Shown: positions 1 to 9,055, counted from the stretch's first letter. The stretch: DNA of 64,000 bases from JAIOSM01 sp023143455 (GCA_030632885.1 DAOVTW010000001.1:62001-126000); one strand, 5' to 3'. A program made the numbers and translations. The notes: generated by a model from the letters alone, not told the origin.

Positions 1-192
1 AATTTCATATTTTAAATTCATAACATCTTTTGGCATTAAAAGAAAACATTGCTGAGCTTCTTCTTTTGTTTTAAATATTGGGATGAATTCTGTCTGGGTC
101 TCATCATCTTTAAATCCCATTAACTGGTCTATACTTGTACCTGAATTTTCTACAATACAATAAAACCATTCACTTTTTTGTTCTTGAGTCAT
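1..192 (-). CDS. Hypothetical protein, N-terminal 64 residues (runs off left edge)
   Basis: An open frame starts at ATG 192 on the minus strand and continues past base 1 without a stop, giving 64 visible residues. The start reads MTQEQKSEWF and the sequence contains a Thr/Glu/Gln-rich middle (DDETQTEF). It has no signal peptide or membrane segment, so a small soluble cytoplasmic protein is likely. It lies just downstream of the acs operon terminator, so it is probably a separate transcription unit in the same direction. The family is not recognised. Confidence is for the frame being real, not for any function. Confidence 0.5.
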   Translation of the reverse strand, partial: MTQEQKSEWFYCIVENSGTSIDQLMGFKDDETQTEFIPIFKTKEEAQQCFLLMPKDVMNLKYEI

Positions 193-215
193 TTTTAGAC
201 CTTAAACTAAATAAT

Positions 216-254
216 AAAAGCCCCTTTTTTAAAATAATAGCAAAGGGGCTTTTT
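216..254 (-). terminator. Rho-independent terminator of the acs operon
   Basis: A GC-rich inverted repeat (AAAAGCCCCTTT / AAAGGGGCTTTT) lies 20 nt beyond the acsE stop. Read on the minus strand it ends in a T-rich tail. It separates the acs operon from the gene running off the left edge, and its symmetry means it may also stop plus-strand transcripts. Confidence 0.85.
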
Positions 255-274
255 ATTCTATATGTTTAAATTGT

Positions 275-1180
275 TTATACATCGAGCCATGAATCAGAAT
301 AAAGAGAATTTCCAAGAATTATATTAACTGTTTTAACATAATCCTGCATTTCTTTATTAAGACTTGACATATCAGGTTGTTCCCCATCCATAACACCATT
401 GATAAGATCAATTATATCCTGACGTTGACCTTTTGCAATGGCAATAAGTGCATCATCAAGAGGGTCTGCAATTACAGATTTCATGCCATATCTTTCAAGC
501 ATTACCATATATGTTGAGTTCAGTATTGATCGTAAATGTTCAGGAGGTCCATTGGAAATATTTGAAAGACCGCAAGTGCTTTTTGCACCAGGCGCAATAT
601 CTTCTATCATTGCCTGAAAGTTCATCAGACTGATTAATTGTGGTTGCTGAATGTTAACAGGAGTAACAATCCCGTCGACCCATATTTTTTCATTAGGGAT
701 CCCGGCTTCATTTGCAAAATAGAGAAGCTCAACAGCAAGGGCTGCTCTTTCATTTTCATCCCTTGGAAGTCCATCAGGTCCCCACATTAGAGCAACAAAG
801 TCAGCATCAAATTCAACTGCAAGAGGTACCATCTCTTCATATCTCTTTGCTCTTGCCATAATAGAATTGATAATGTGAGGTTTGTCAGCAGGTTTTAATA
901 CTTTTAATCCTGCTCTAATCGCATTAATATTTGAACTGTCAAGCAGTAATGGAACCCCAGGAGCTGCTTCCTGGACTATATTACATACCCAAGGCATTAA
1001 TTCCTCACCAAATTTTTTGGCAGGTCCCAAGTTTATATCAATATAGTCCATTCCTTTTGCTTTTTGCAGCTCAACTTCTTCCTGAATTGGCTTTGGATCA
1101 CGTTTGGAAGGATCAATTTCCTTGAATTGTTTTCCAATTTTTGTTGCAATAACATTTAAACTTTCGCCAAAAAGTATCAT
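275..1180 (-). CDS. acsE: Methyltetrahydrofolate:corrinoid/iron-sulfur protein methyltransferase AcsE
   Basis: This soluble enzyme moves the methyl group between 5-methyl-THF and the cobalt of the corrinoid iron-sulfur protein, joining the two branches of the Wood-Ljungdahl pathway. The 301 residues fit a pterin-binding TIM barrel. DINLGP is at about 48-53, LLLDSSN at 78-84, INS at 104-106, WVDG at 167-170 and GLSNIS at 204-209. D81, N105, D169 and N207 are plausible equivalents of the pterin-contacting Asp and Asn residues known in Moorella AcsE (inference from motif order). It is the last gene of the acsD-cooS-acsB-acsC-acsE operon, 25 nt after acsC, and is followed by a strong terminator. 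The family identity is clear. Confidence 0.95.
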   Translation of the reverse strand: MILFGESLNVIATKIGKQFKEIDPSKRDPKPIQEEVELQKAKGMDYIDINLGPAKKFGEELMPWVCNIVQEAAPGVPLLLDSSNINAIRAGLKVLKPADKPHIINSIMARAKRYEEMVPLAVEFDADFVALMWGPDGLPRDENERAALAVELLYFANEAGIPNEKIWVDGIVTPVNIQQPQLISLMNFQAMIEDIAPGAKSTCGLSNISNGPPEHLRSILNSTYMVMLERYGMKSVIADPLDDALIAIAKGQRQDIIDLINGVMDGEQPDMSSLNKEMQDYVKTVNIILGNSLYSDSWLDV

Positions 1181-1205
1181 TTTTAGTAAGTCCTTTTATT
1201 TAAAA

Positions 1206-2546
1206 TTATTTTGTTTTAAGAAAAGCCGGGATATGAGCAGCTTCCCTAGGGCCTACTGTAATAGTCCAGTTTGGCAGCTCCTCTTCAACTTCTCCGGCAA
1301 TTGCAGCTGCATATCCTGGGATAATAAGTTCAGTATTTTTTGATTTATCAAAAATGCCGCTTTTCTTTACAAATGTACCGACATCATCACCTGCAAATTT
1401 ACCTGCAGCCCAGGCTGTAAGAACACTCAATCCTTCTGAATCTTTAATTAATAACCAGGTCGGAACTTTACTTGCTTCGATTTCACCGGAAACAATAAAA
1501 TAGGTAAGAGCAAAATTGGTTGTAACAAGTATTGGTGACTTATCATCAGGTTTACCGATCTCATAGATACCTTCTGTAACTGTCATTGGTCTCTGAGGGT
1601 CAGTATAGATATTGAGTCTTTCCAGCAAGAGTGGAAAAAGTGATTCAGTCGTGAAATCAGACAATACAACAATTCCACCATATTTAGCTATGAACATGCC
1701 TGCAATCATGGTTTCCATATCAAGGTTGGAAGCCATTTCACATGGGAATGTTATAGTTGGAAAACCCAGAGAACGATTGCTGTTTTTTAGTGCAGCACGT
1801 CTAATTGCTACCTGGTCTTCCAATGCCTGTTTCACTTCTCTTGCACCAGAATCAATAACGAGATCTTTAACTCCCATTGCTACAAGTTTATCTGTAAGAG
1901 GAATAAGATCAGCTACAGAATCAGCTTTTACAGCAAGTGGAAGGTCATTGTCTTTAGCAAGAGCACCTAAAGCATCTACATTGTCTTTTGTAGCTGCATA
2001 AATAAGTGGTCTTTTAAAACCTGCTGTTGCTACTCCTGCTTTCATGACATCAAGATCTTCAGTCATTAAAACAAGGTTGAATTCTGATTTTTCAGCAATT
2101 ATTTTTGCAAGGGCTGCAAAAGCATCTTTACCATTTCCGGCATCTTTTAATACGAGCAGTTCTGGTCTTAAATTAAAACCAACACGTTCATATTGGAATG
2201 CATTGTAAATTTTAAGTTTCTTTTCAAGCTTAGCAGCATCTGTATCAGATGACACAGTGGCAGCTAAAATAGTTTCATTAAAAAAAGTTTTTTCATGTCT
2301 ATATAATACGGTTTCACCACCTGTTGTTTTCTGGCGAACACCCTTCCCAAGCTTAACTGGTTTGATAGGAGGGGCTGATGCTTCGGCAAGTTCTGCTTTT
2401 GCTTCGTCAGATACGTATGGACAGGCGTCAAGCTCAGCCTTTCCTGATGCAAGATTCATTGCAAAGGCCAGGCAAGTAGGAACACCGCACTCCTTACAGT
2501 TTGTTTTTGGAAGGAGTTTGAATATCTGAATACCTGTTAAAGCCAT
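1206..2546 (-). CDS. acsC: Corrinoid iron-sulfur protein large (gamma) subunit AcsC
   Basis: This is the large subunit of the CFeSP, which carries the methyl group on a corrinoid between AcsE and acetyl-CoA synthase. The N-terminus holds the [4Fe-4S] motif C17-x2-C20-x4-C25-x16-C42, whose cluster reduces inactive Co(II). The rest (446 residues in all) matches the TIM-barrel plus C-terminal corrinoid-binding layout of the family. It is soluble and pairs with AcsD. Unlike the usual adjacent placement, AcsD sits at the far 5' end of the operon, separated by cooS and acsB. A perfect 14-bp hairpin lies between acsB and acsC and may set their relative expression. Confidence 0.95.
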   Translation of the reverse strand: MALTGIQIFKLLPKTNCKECGVPTCLAFAMNLASGKAELDACPYVSDEAKAELAEASAPPIKPVKLGKGVRQKTTGGETVLYRHEKTFFNETILAATVSSDTDAAKLEKKLKIYNAFQYERVGFNLRPELLVLKDAGNGKDAFAALAKIIAEKSEFNLVLMTEDLDVMKAGVATAGFKRPLIYAATKDNVDALGALAKDNDLPLAVKADSVADLIPLTDKLVAMGVKDLVIDSGAREVKQALEDQVAIRRAALKNSNRSLGFPTITFPCEMASNLDMETMIAGMFIAKYGGIVVLSDFTTESLFPLLLERLNIYTDPQRPMTVTEGIYEIGKPDDKSPILVTTNFALTYFIVSGEIEASKVPTWLLIKDSEGLSVLTAWAAGKFAGDDVGTFVKKSGIFDKSKNTELIIPGYAAAIAGEVEEELPNWTITVGPREAAHIPAFLKTK

Positions 2547-2579
2547 TTTTATCTCCTTAAATTGATTAATACACTTAAT

Positions 2580-2621
2580 TTTCAGGGCTGTGAATTATTT
2601 CTGGTGATCACAGCCCTGAAA
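2580..2621 (-). promoter_or_regulatory. Intercistronic hairpin between acsB and acsC
   Basis: A perfect 14-bp inverted repeat has arms at 2580-2593 and 2608-2621 (TTTCAGGGCTGTGA and its complement) around a 14-nt loop, inside the acsB-acsC gap. There is no T-run after it on the minus strand, so it looks less like a full terminator and more like an mRNA-stabilising, processing or partial-termination element. Confidence 0.6.
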
Positions 2622-2630
2622 TTATTTAAT

Positions 2631-4844
2631 TTATCCTACAAGTGACTCCATTTTGAGAGCAGGATGTCCTTTTTCCTTGAGGAATGGAAGGATATCTTCT
2701 TCAGTAATTCCAACAGTCTCATCTGCAATCATGTCATAAAAACCAGGAACTCCCATTGCTTCACCTCTGGCTACAATACGCTCTTTAAGTTCTTCTTTAA
2801 GAGCTTTAGGCATCCAGACCATTCTTAATAGACCGCCATCTCCAAGTATGAATTTACCCTGGGTAATGTTATATTTAGAATGACCAACAAAGCCCGGTGA
2901 TGAAGCTCCACCACCCATGACTCCTGCAAGGGTTGTAAACTTCATACCACATGGTGTTTCACCTGCATAATCACGTCCAACAGTCATTACACCGTTGCAA
3001 CCCGGGAGCATTGCTGCAATACATTCACAGCAACCGCATGTTGTCATTGGATCTATAACCATTGAATAGAAATTGTAATGGGTTACACCACCCCTGGAAG
3101 CTTTAAATACAAAGTCATTGACTCCCTTCCATTGTCCAAGCTTAGGATCAATACATTCACCCTTTTCAATCGGCTGGTTAGGACCGGTTGGGTTGATCTC
3201 AAACGATGCCTTACAATCCATCCAGTTATAAGCACCGCAAAGTCCGGTTCTTTCTGGACTTACTGAACATACATGGTTAGGTGCAAAAGACTGGCAAAGT
3301 GTGCAAGAGTAATAGGTTTCAACATCTTCATCTGTCATATTATCAACACGGGAGTCACGTTTTGAATATTCAGCTCTTGCAGTTTTGGTAAGTTTGTCAA
3401 CATCTGCTTTTTTTGTATAAAGCGTGATTTGAACTTTATCTACAATTTTAGAAAATTCTTGATGGAATTTTGCATGGAGAACTGTACCAATCTCTGCAAG
3501 TTTAAAGCCTTTTTCAATGGCAGTCTTGCTTACACGTATCCAGGAAATATCTCTTTGACCTATATGCATGACACTCTGGATATAGTTAACAAGATGATGT
3601 ATCTGTCTTTCCATGATAGGTTCAAAATCTTCCTGGAATTCACGTCCGGCAATTTGTACAAAAATCCCAAGTGGGAATGTATCGCCTTCTTTGATGCCAT
3701 CAAGGTCAGGACCTTCAACTATTACTTTTCCATCTTCAATCGCACCTATGTCTGCCATTTTAACAAGCTCGGTACATTGAGTTTTTCCACCACCGCACTG
3801 GGCATATAAATCAGCACCACGTACACGTTCACCTTCGTAAGCAGGACCAAATGAACATGAGATGTCGACATCGGAAATAAGTGTTTTAAGTCCACGGACT
3901 TCAACCGATTTTGCGCATATTTCATCATGGGAAACAGGGGATACAACATGCTCGTATGTACAGATACCCGTGGGAAGAATTTGGGTAATGTCGGTGTCGG
4001 CTATTGTTGGGAAACCCCAGTTTACACAGCCGGCAGCAGCAACGCCCCATTCGGTTCCCACATCCCCCAGGGCATTAACAAATGCAAATACTCTTTCTTT
4101 GTTGTACATGAGAATTTTTTTATAATCGCCTGGCTGAACACCGCCGAAAGCCATTGCAACCCTGTTTGCAAAACCTGCTGCAAATACTGCTGAAGAAATA
4201 TCAGGACCGAAACATGCTATTCGTGTGCTCCAGCCAACCTGTACTCCGGCTTCAATAAGCTGCTCGATTAAGGTTGTACCGTTATGGTTTGCAGCCAGGA
4301 ACATATAAAGACCTCTTTGCTGATAATCTTCAATGATCATTTTTGCAGTTTCAGGATCAGGTGCAGAGCCTACTATTGCCGCAAAACCGGGAGCTGAGCC
4401 GTCAACAAACTCGACCCCTCTTTTCCTGAATATTGTATCGTCTGCAGCACCTGTCCAGAGTTTTCCGTTCTCAATATCCGGATCTTCTGCATGTAGATAA
4501 AAATCAGGTTCGTTAAGATACCTGAGCGCCTCTATGACTTCAAAGGATATAATTCCCGCCATTCCTGCGTCCAGAAGAGGCCCGAGGAAAGGAAGCCAGT
4601 TTTTACCTTTAATATGCGGGGGGAGAAGTCCCCGTGCTATATCCAGAGGTTCCTGTAAATCTTCAAGGGTTTCAACCTTGATTCCTAAAAGTGAATATAT
4701 TACCGGCAGATAATACCCAGTGTTGGGAAATCCTACTTTGGTATCTGCATTATAGGTTGCAAGAGCTTTCTTATACGCTCCTTCAGCCTGTGAAACAACT
4801 TTATAACCACCTTGAATGGCAGCAAATGCTATTAATCTTGACAT
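2631..4844 (-). CDS. acsB: Acetyl-CoA synthase (CODH/ACS alpha subunit) AcsB
   Basis: AcsB joins CO, a methyl group from the CFeSP and CoA into acetyl-CoA, or splits it in reverse. At 737 residues it is the full bacterial form, including the N-terminal CODH-contact domain that archaeal CdhC lacks. The A-cluster ligands are visible: C514, C517, C526 and C536 for the [4Fe-4S] cubane, and C603-G-C605 for the Ni-Ni site. These are the Moorella ACS positions 506/509/518/528/595/597 shifted uniformly by 8. The gene follows cooS by 69 nt in the same operon, and a Shine-Dalgarno GGAGG precedes the ATG. Nothing is truncated. Confidence 0.97.
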   Translation of the reverse strand: MSRLIAFAAIQGGYKVVSQAEGAYKKALATYNADTKVGFPNTGYYLPVIYSLLGIKVETLEDLQEPLDIARGLLPPHIKGKNWLPFLGPLLDAGMAGIISFEVIEALRYLNEPDFYLHAEDPDIENGKLWTGAADDTIFRKRGVEFVDGSAPGFAAIVGSAPDPETAKMIIEDYQQRGLYMFLAANHNGTTLIEQLIEAGVQVGWSTRIACFGPDISSAVFAAGFANRVAMAFGGVQPGDYKKILMYNKERVFAFVNALGDVGTEWGVAAAGCVNWGFPTIADTDITQILPTGICTYEHVVSPVSHDEICAKSVEVRGLKTLISDVDISCSFGPAYEGERVRGADLYAQCGGGKTQCTELVKMADIGAIEDGKVIVEGPDLDGIKEGDTFPLGIFVQIAGREFQEDFEPIMERQIHHLVNYIQSVMHIGQRDISWIRVSKTAIEKGFKLAEIGTVLHAKFHQEFSKIVDKVQITLYTKKADVDKLTKTARAEYSKRDSRVDNMTDEDVETYYSCTLCQSFAPNHVCSVSPERTGLCGAYNWMDCKASFEINPTGPNQPIEKGECIDPKLGQWKGVNDFVFKASRGGVTHYNFYSMVIDPMTTCGCCECIAAMLPGCNGVMTVGRDYAGETPCGMKFTTLAGVMGGGASSPGFVGHSKYNITQGKFILGDGGLLRMVWMPKALKEELKERIVARGEAMGVPGFYDMIADETVGITEEDILPFLKEKGHPALKMESLVG

Positions 4845-4913
4845 TTTGTTCCTCCTTCGTTGAGGATTTTATATTTAATGATAATTTTACAATACATAAT
4901 TTTAAAATTATTC

Positions 4914-6935
4914 CTAAAGAGCCTGGCGTGAAGCAAAATCCATCATGACTCTATCTCTTGCCTTGTCAATACCAAGCTCTTTACGCTTTTTATCGATATG
5001 AGCAATCATCAGATGTGCATGTTTAATTGGATCAGGTTCAATATCCCACATACCACCGTAGATATCTTCAAATTCTTTGCAGATATAATTATGGAATTGG
5101 GGTGCGCCTGATGTAGGCAGAGTTACGCCAAAGACAGTATAAACACCTGATACGACAAAATAATGCCCAATGCTGATGGCTTTTTCACTCATCCATTCAG
5201 GAGCACTTCCTGCCACAGGCCATTCGTTGATGTCATTTCCGAGTCCCCCGGCCTTTACCACTTCAGTGGCAGCTAGAAGAATCCGGCTGTTATCGACACA
5301 TGAACCTAAGTGCAGAACAGGCGGAATACCTGCTGTTTCGCAAACCTCGGCAAGACCTGCACCACAGTGCACTGCAGCGGCTTCAGGTGTAAGCAGACCC
5401 TCCATTGCACAGGCTATTGCGTTACATCCTGTTGTAAGAACCAGAACATCATTTTTGAGCAGTTCTTTTACCACGGTTATATGGTCATGATTATGTTTTG
5501 TTCGTGCATTGTTGCATCCAACAACACCTGCAACGCCGCGTATGCGACCGTTTATTATGTTGTCGTTCAGGGTATAATAAGTTCCGCGGAATGACCCGCC
5601 GAGATGATATTCCGTGGATTCAACACCAAAGCCTGCAACAATAGGAGCTTTGTGTTGAGGAATCATTACCTCTGCCTTGCGGTTTTCAAAATTGTCGATT
5701 GCCATTTTTATGATCCGCTCAGCGTCTTCAACAGCATGGTGCTCGTCAAATTCAATATGGATAACATTATCCTGCTCTATCTGGGCTATGCGGTGAGTGG
5801 TAATGACTTTTGTATGGAAGCATGCAGCAACATTGGCAATGTTCTGCATGATGCACTGGATGTCAACAACCATTGCATCGCATGCGCCTGTAATTATGGC
5901 AAGCTCCTGCTGCAAAAATGTGCCGCACAGGGGAATACCGTGTCTCTGGAGCATTTCATTGGCAGTACAACAGATGCCTGAAAGCTGGATACCTGCCGCA
6001 CCTTTTTTCTTGGCATAGTCAATCATTTCCTGTTTTTGGGCCACAGCCACGATCATTTCCGAAAGGATGGGTTCATGACCATGAATTACCAGATTAACAT
6101 GATCTTCTTTCATAACACCAAGGTTAGCTTCGGACTGGACAGGATAAGGTGTTCCAAAGAGGATATCTTGCAGATCTGTGGCTAACATTGAGCCGCCCCA
6201 TCCGTCTGCGATAGCAGCACGGGTACCCTGTTTTATCAGGTTTTTATAATCCTGATCAACGCCCATGTGGGTACGGTGCATAATTTCAACGATCTCTCTA
6301 TCAATATTTCTTGGAATTACGCCTTGTTTTTTCCAGAGTTCATAACGGGCTTTCGGAGCTCTTTTGGCATACAAAAGCTCGCCTTCAGGTTTGCCCCATT
6401 CTCCAATAGCTACTTCAGCGGTTTCTAATGCGATCTCGTCTATATCCCGGTCAAGCTCTTCACCATCAACTTCAACAGTTGTCGCAACACCAAGATGCCC
6501 GGCAACAGCCAACAGTTTTTCTTCATCTTTGATTTTATAGACATCCGTCTCTTTTTTGGCAACTGCTAAAAATACTTCTGCAACGCCTCTTCCATGATCT
6601 GAATGTGCTGCTGCGCCGCCAGCTATCATTCGGATAAAATTACGCGCTGCAATGGTATTAGCTGTTGCGCCGCAAAGACCTTTTCTTGTATCTTCACCTT
6701 CAATCCCTGCTTTGGGAAGCGGTAGACGACAGGGACCCATTGAACAGTTTTTACAGCATGTGCCCTGCATTCCTATGGCACATTGTTTCATTGTGAGGGC
6801 TCTGTCAAAAATTGTTTCAATCCCAAGTTCATGGGATCGGGCTATCATCTCCTGTGATGCTACATCTATGGAAGATGCAACCGGATCAGCCAGTTTTGGT
6901 GCCTTGGCTGGATTATCTTTTTTTTCTTCTGCCAT
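4914..6935 (-). CDS. cooS: Anaerobic Ni-Fe carbon monoxide dehydrogenase (CooS/AcsA)
   Basis: This is the CODH beta subunit. It interconverts CO2 and CO on a Ni-Fe-S C-cluster and passes CO to AcsB through an internal tunnel. The 673-residue length is typical. The N-terminal cluster cysteines are in the family pattern: C52 and C60 (shared D cluster of the homodimer), then C61, C64, C69 and C88 (B cluster). Downstream are the family blocks with Cys and His for the C-cluster, for example GICCTANE, GCNNARTKH and TTGCNAIACA. It is the second gene of the operon, after acsD. No cooC-type Ni-insertion ATPase is visible in the window. Confidence 0.97.
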   Translation of the reverse strand: MAEEKKDNPAKAPKLADPVASSIDVASQEMIARSHELGIETIFDRALTMKQCAIGMQGTCCKNCSMGPCRLPLPKAGIEGEDTRKGLCGATANTIAARNFIRMIAGGAAAHSDHGRGVAEVFLAVAKKETDVYKIKDEEKLLAVAGHLGVATTVEVDGEELDRDIDEIALETAEVAIGEWGKPEGELLYAKRAPKARYELWKKQGVIPRNIDREIVEIMHRTHMGVDQDYKNLIKQGTRAAIADGWGGSMLATDLQDILFGTPYPVQSEANLGVMKEDHVNLVIHGHEPILSEMIVAVAQKQEMIDYAKKKGAAGIQLSGICCTANEMLQRHGIPLCGTFLQQELAIITGACDAMVVDIQCIMQNIANVAACFHTKVITTHRIAQIEQDNVIHIEFDEHHAVEDAERIIKMAIDNFENRKAEVMIPQHKAPIVAGFGVESTEYHLGGSFRGTYYTLNDNIINGRIRGVAGVVGCNNARTKHNHDHITVVKELLKNDVLVLTTGCNAIACAMEGLLTPEAAAVHCGAGLAEVCETAGIPPVLHLGSCVDNSRILLAATEVVKAGGLGNDINEWPVAGSAPEWMSEKAISIGHYFVVSGVYTVFGVTLPTSGAPQFHNYICKEFEDIYGGMWDIEPDPIKHAHLMIAHIDKKRKELGIDKARDRVMMDFASRQAL

Positions 6936-6987
6936 TAGAGGTTCCTCCTCATATTATTTTTGTGTGTTACTAAATTTATTGTTTATG

Positions 6988-8523
6988 TTATCTTTTAATG
7001 TTTTTAAATTTAGACAGTGCAGATTTTTGGACCTTGGCTGCAGTCATTGTAATTTTTTTACCTTTTTCTGGTTCAGCATTTGCCTTTCTCTCTTCTTGTT
7101 CTTTTGCTCTTTTCAATCTTATGGCTTCGGCATCGGCGTCGCGTTCAGTAGCTGCATTTTTTGCAGCCTGTTTTTCAGCTTCTATCTTTGCTTTAGCATC
7201 AGTTTCTGCTTTTGCTTTAGCATCAGCTTCTGCCTTGGCTTTGGCTTCCACAACAGCTTTTGCTTTAGCTTCAGCATCAAGTTTAGCTTTAGCTTCAGAA
7301 TCAGCTTTTGCTTTTGCATCTGCTTCAGGATCAGCTTTTGGTGCAGCAGCTTGAGCGGGTGCAGGTTTTTCTTCAGCTTTCGCTGGAGCAGGTTTAGCTT
7401 CTGCCTTTGGAGTCGCTGTGGCTGCTGGTTTTGCAGCGGCTGCAGGAGCAGCTTTTTTAGCAGGAGCAGCTTTCTTTTCTTCTACTATTGTAAGATCCGG
7501 TTTTGGTGCCAAGGCAGCAAAATCAACATCCACGTCGTCTAAACGTTTTTTAATAGGAGCAACATCAGATGCTGAACCGCCATTGTAAAGAACTTCAATA
7601 AATGCTTTTGCAAGCTTGATTGATTCAGGATGACGCATTATAAGAATGCTGGAGCCCGCAAGAAGGTATGAGACAGCTCCAACTGCTTCCATCAAAATCG
7701 CACGTTTTTCAGGATCGCCAAGTATAGGAGCATCTTCAACAGTCTGTTTTGCTTCTTTGCATTTCCATACTTCATTTCCTAAGTTATTGATCATAGGGTT
7801 TTGAAGTTTATCATCACCTTGAGTCATGGCTGCCATGTTAAGACGTTCCATTACTGAATATGAATATTCAAGACCATATCCAAGTCCACCAGTTGTCGGG
7901 TCAGTAATTACATTGCCAAGATTCATTCCGAGATTTTCAAGAAGGATATTGACTTGTTTTGCAAGGTTAACGTCAATTGGTGAAGAAGAAATTATGGTGT
8001 GCTTGTAGCCCATGGCTGCAGCACCAATTCCTTTATAATTTTTTTCCTCAACAGGACCTAAAATCAGGTTTTCGCCTTGACACTCCTCAGCAATTTTTTT
8101 GAGGACTGCTTCATCTTTTTCAGGATTTGCGACTCCCCATACAATTAGGGGGACATTAATTGCTTTTAAGACTTTTTTAACGATAGCTGCCGCATCTGCA
8201 GGGCTTGTGTCTTTGTCATTCGGGTCAGTGCTTTTCATTTGAAGAACAATAGCCTGTGCATTGTATTCTTCGACACATTTTTTTGCCCATGCTGCCGGAT
8301 CAGAAATAACATCTTTAAAAGGTGCTATAGCGGCTTCCGGCCAATCTTCAGGTTCCATGTCCCAAATTTCCATTGCAACAATGGGTTTGTGGGGCATTTC
8401 CCCTTCAAACTGATAAAACGGGTAACTTGTTTGACCACCGACAGTTAAAGTATTCTCACCTTTCCCAATGGTGATATCTTTAATGCTGCCAGCATAAGAT
8501 TCTTTATAAATTTCAAATCCCAC
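6988..8523 (-). CDS. acsD: Corrinoid iron-sulfur protein small (delta) subunit AcsD with long Ala/Lys-rich tail
   Basis: Residues 1 to about 345 match the small CFeSP subunit, a TIM barrel that dimerises with AcsC to hold the corrinoid. Familiar blocks are PIVAMEIWDMEPEDW, AIVLQMKSTDP, NVPLIVWG and TDPTTGGLGYG. The protein is 511 residues against roughly 310-320 for well-known members. The extra part (about 348-511) is an Ala/Pro/Lys linker, then a charged Ala-Lys repeat (AKAKAEADAKAKAE type) predicted to be a long helix, then a basic end (KVQKSALSKFKNIKR). It is the first gene of the acs operon, with GGAGG before the ATG. The core call is firm; the tail has no assigned function. Confidence 0.93.
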   Translation of the reverse strand: MGFEIYKESYAGSIKDITIGKGENTLTVGGQTSYPFYQFEGEMPHKPIVAMEIWDMEPEDWPEAAIAPFKDVISDPAAWAKKCVEEYNAQAIVLQMKSTDPNDKDTSPADAAAIVKKVLKAINVPLIVWGVANPEKDEAVLKKIAEECQGENLILGPVEEKNYKGIGAAAMGYKHTIISSSPIDVNLAKQVNILLENLGMNLGNVITDPTTGGLGYGLEYSYSVMERLNMAAMTQGDDKLQNPMINNLGNEVWKCKEAKQTVEDAPILGDPEKRAILMEAVGAVSYLLAGSSILIMRHPESIKLAKAFIEVLYNGGSASDVAPIKKRLDDVDVDFAALAPKPDLTIVEEKKAAPAKKAAPAAAAKPAATATPKAEAKPAPAKAEEKPAPAQAAAPKADPEADAKAKADSEAKAKLDAEAKAKAVVEAKAKAEADAKAKAETDAKAKIEAEKQAAKNAATERDADAEAIRLKRAKEQEERKANAEPEKGKKITMTAAKVQKSALSKFKNIKR

Positions 8524-8721
8524 TTTTACCTCCTTTTATAATAATACAAATTTATCTTGGGTTGCGGGTGTTTTAACTGATTGGAATCTAAATCTATCGG
8601 GTTAATTAAAAAACAGACAGTATAATCAGGAATGTATTTTAAATAAAAAAGGTTAACTATTTTATTCTCTTTTTTCATAATCACACTAATTTTACCATTA
8701 ATTAAAAATACCAACCTAAGG

Positions 8722-8750
8722 AAATTACAATTTGAAAGCAATTTTGTCAA
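8722..8750 (-). promoter_or_regulatory. Candidate sigma-70 promoter of the acs operon
   Basis: On the minus strand TTGACA (8750-8745) is followed after 17 nt by TAATTT (8727-8722). Start of transcription would be near 8715, giving a leader of about 190 nt before acsD. This is sequence match only. Confidence 0.45.
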
Positions 8751-8823
8751 TAGATATGTGTATTTATTAAGACACCTAAGAAAAGCACTAAGAAGTCCTA
8801 ATAACAAGCGGTTTTAAAGTTTA

Positions 8824-8836
8824 ACCACAATGTGGT
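8824..8836. promoter_or_regulatory. Palindrome ACCACAATGTGGT, possible operator
   Basis: Six-base arms around a single central A lie in the divergent acs/fhs gap, 74 nt upstream of the candidate acs -35. The size and symmetry suit a dimeric repressor or activator acting on one or both operons. No known regulator consensus is claimed. Confidence 0.35.
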
Positions 8837-9055
8837 AATCAGGTGAATATGATTTATTTAATAAATTGAAATCGTCTCTACTAAAATAGTTGATTTTTTA
8901 ACTATTTTTATATACCTTCAATATTGGATTATTAAATATAGCATCAGATTATTATGTTATATTTGCGTATAATATTTTATTATCCAAGCTGTTAAATATT
9001 AATTACAGGCTCTATGCTTTATTAGAGTCGAAATCATTATAAAAGGAGTAAAATT

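Larger units (their letters stand above)
8524..9055. other. Divergent regulatory gap between acs operon and fhs-folD
   Basis: This 532-nt AT-rich stretch separates the two C1 operons. The only long frame in it (minus strand, 93 codons) has no ribosome site or recognisable sequence and is judged spurious. It holds a likely leftward promoter (8722-8750), a TATAAT hexamer at 8968-8973 that could be the -10 for fhs although no good -35 is seen, a 13-bp palindrome at 8824-8836, and the fhs Shine-Dalgarno AGGAG just before 9056. The implied leaders are long (about 190 nt for acsD). Confidence 0.6.

Noticed and set aside
6652..7542. A 296-codon plus-strand frame opposite acsD and cooS
   Set aside because: It is the mirror of the Ala/Lys repeat of AcsD and gives a Phe/Ser/Cys-rich low-complexity product; the minus-strand genes are certain.
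8526..8807. A 93-codon minus-strand frame in the acs/fhs gap
   Set aside because: No ribosome site, AT-driven amino-acid content, no recognisable sequence, and it covers likely promoter elements.
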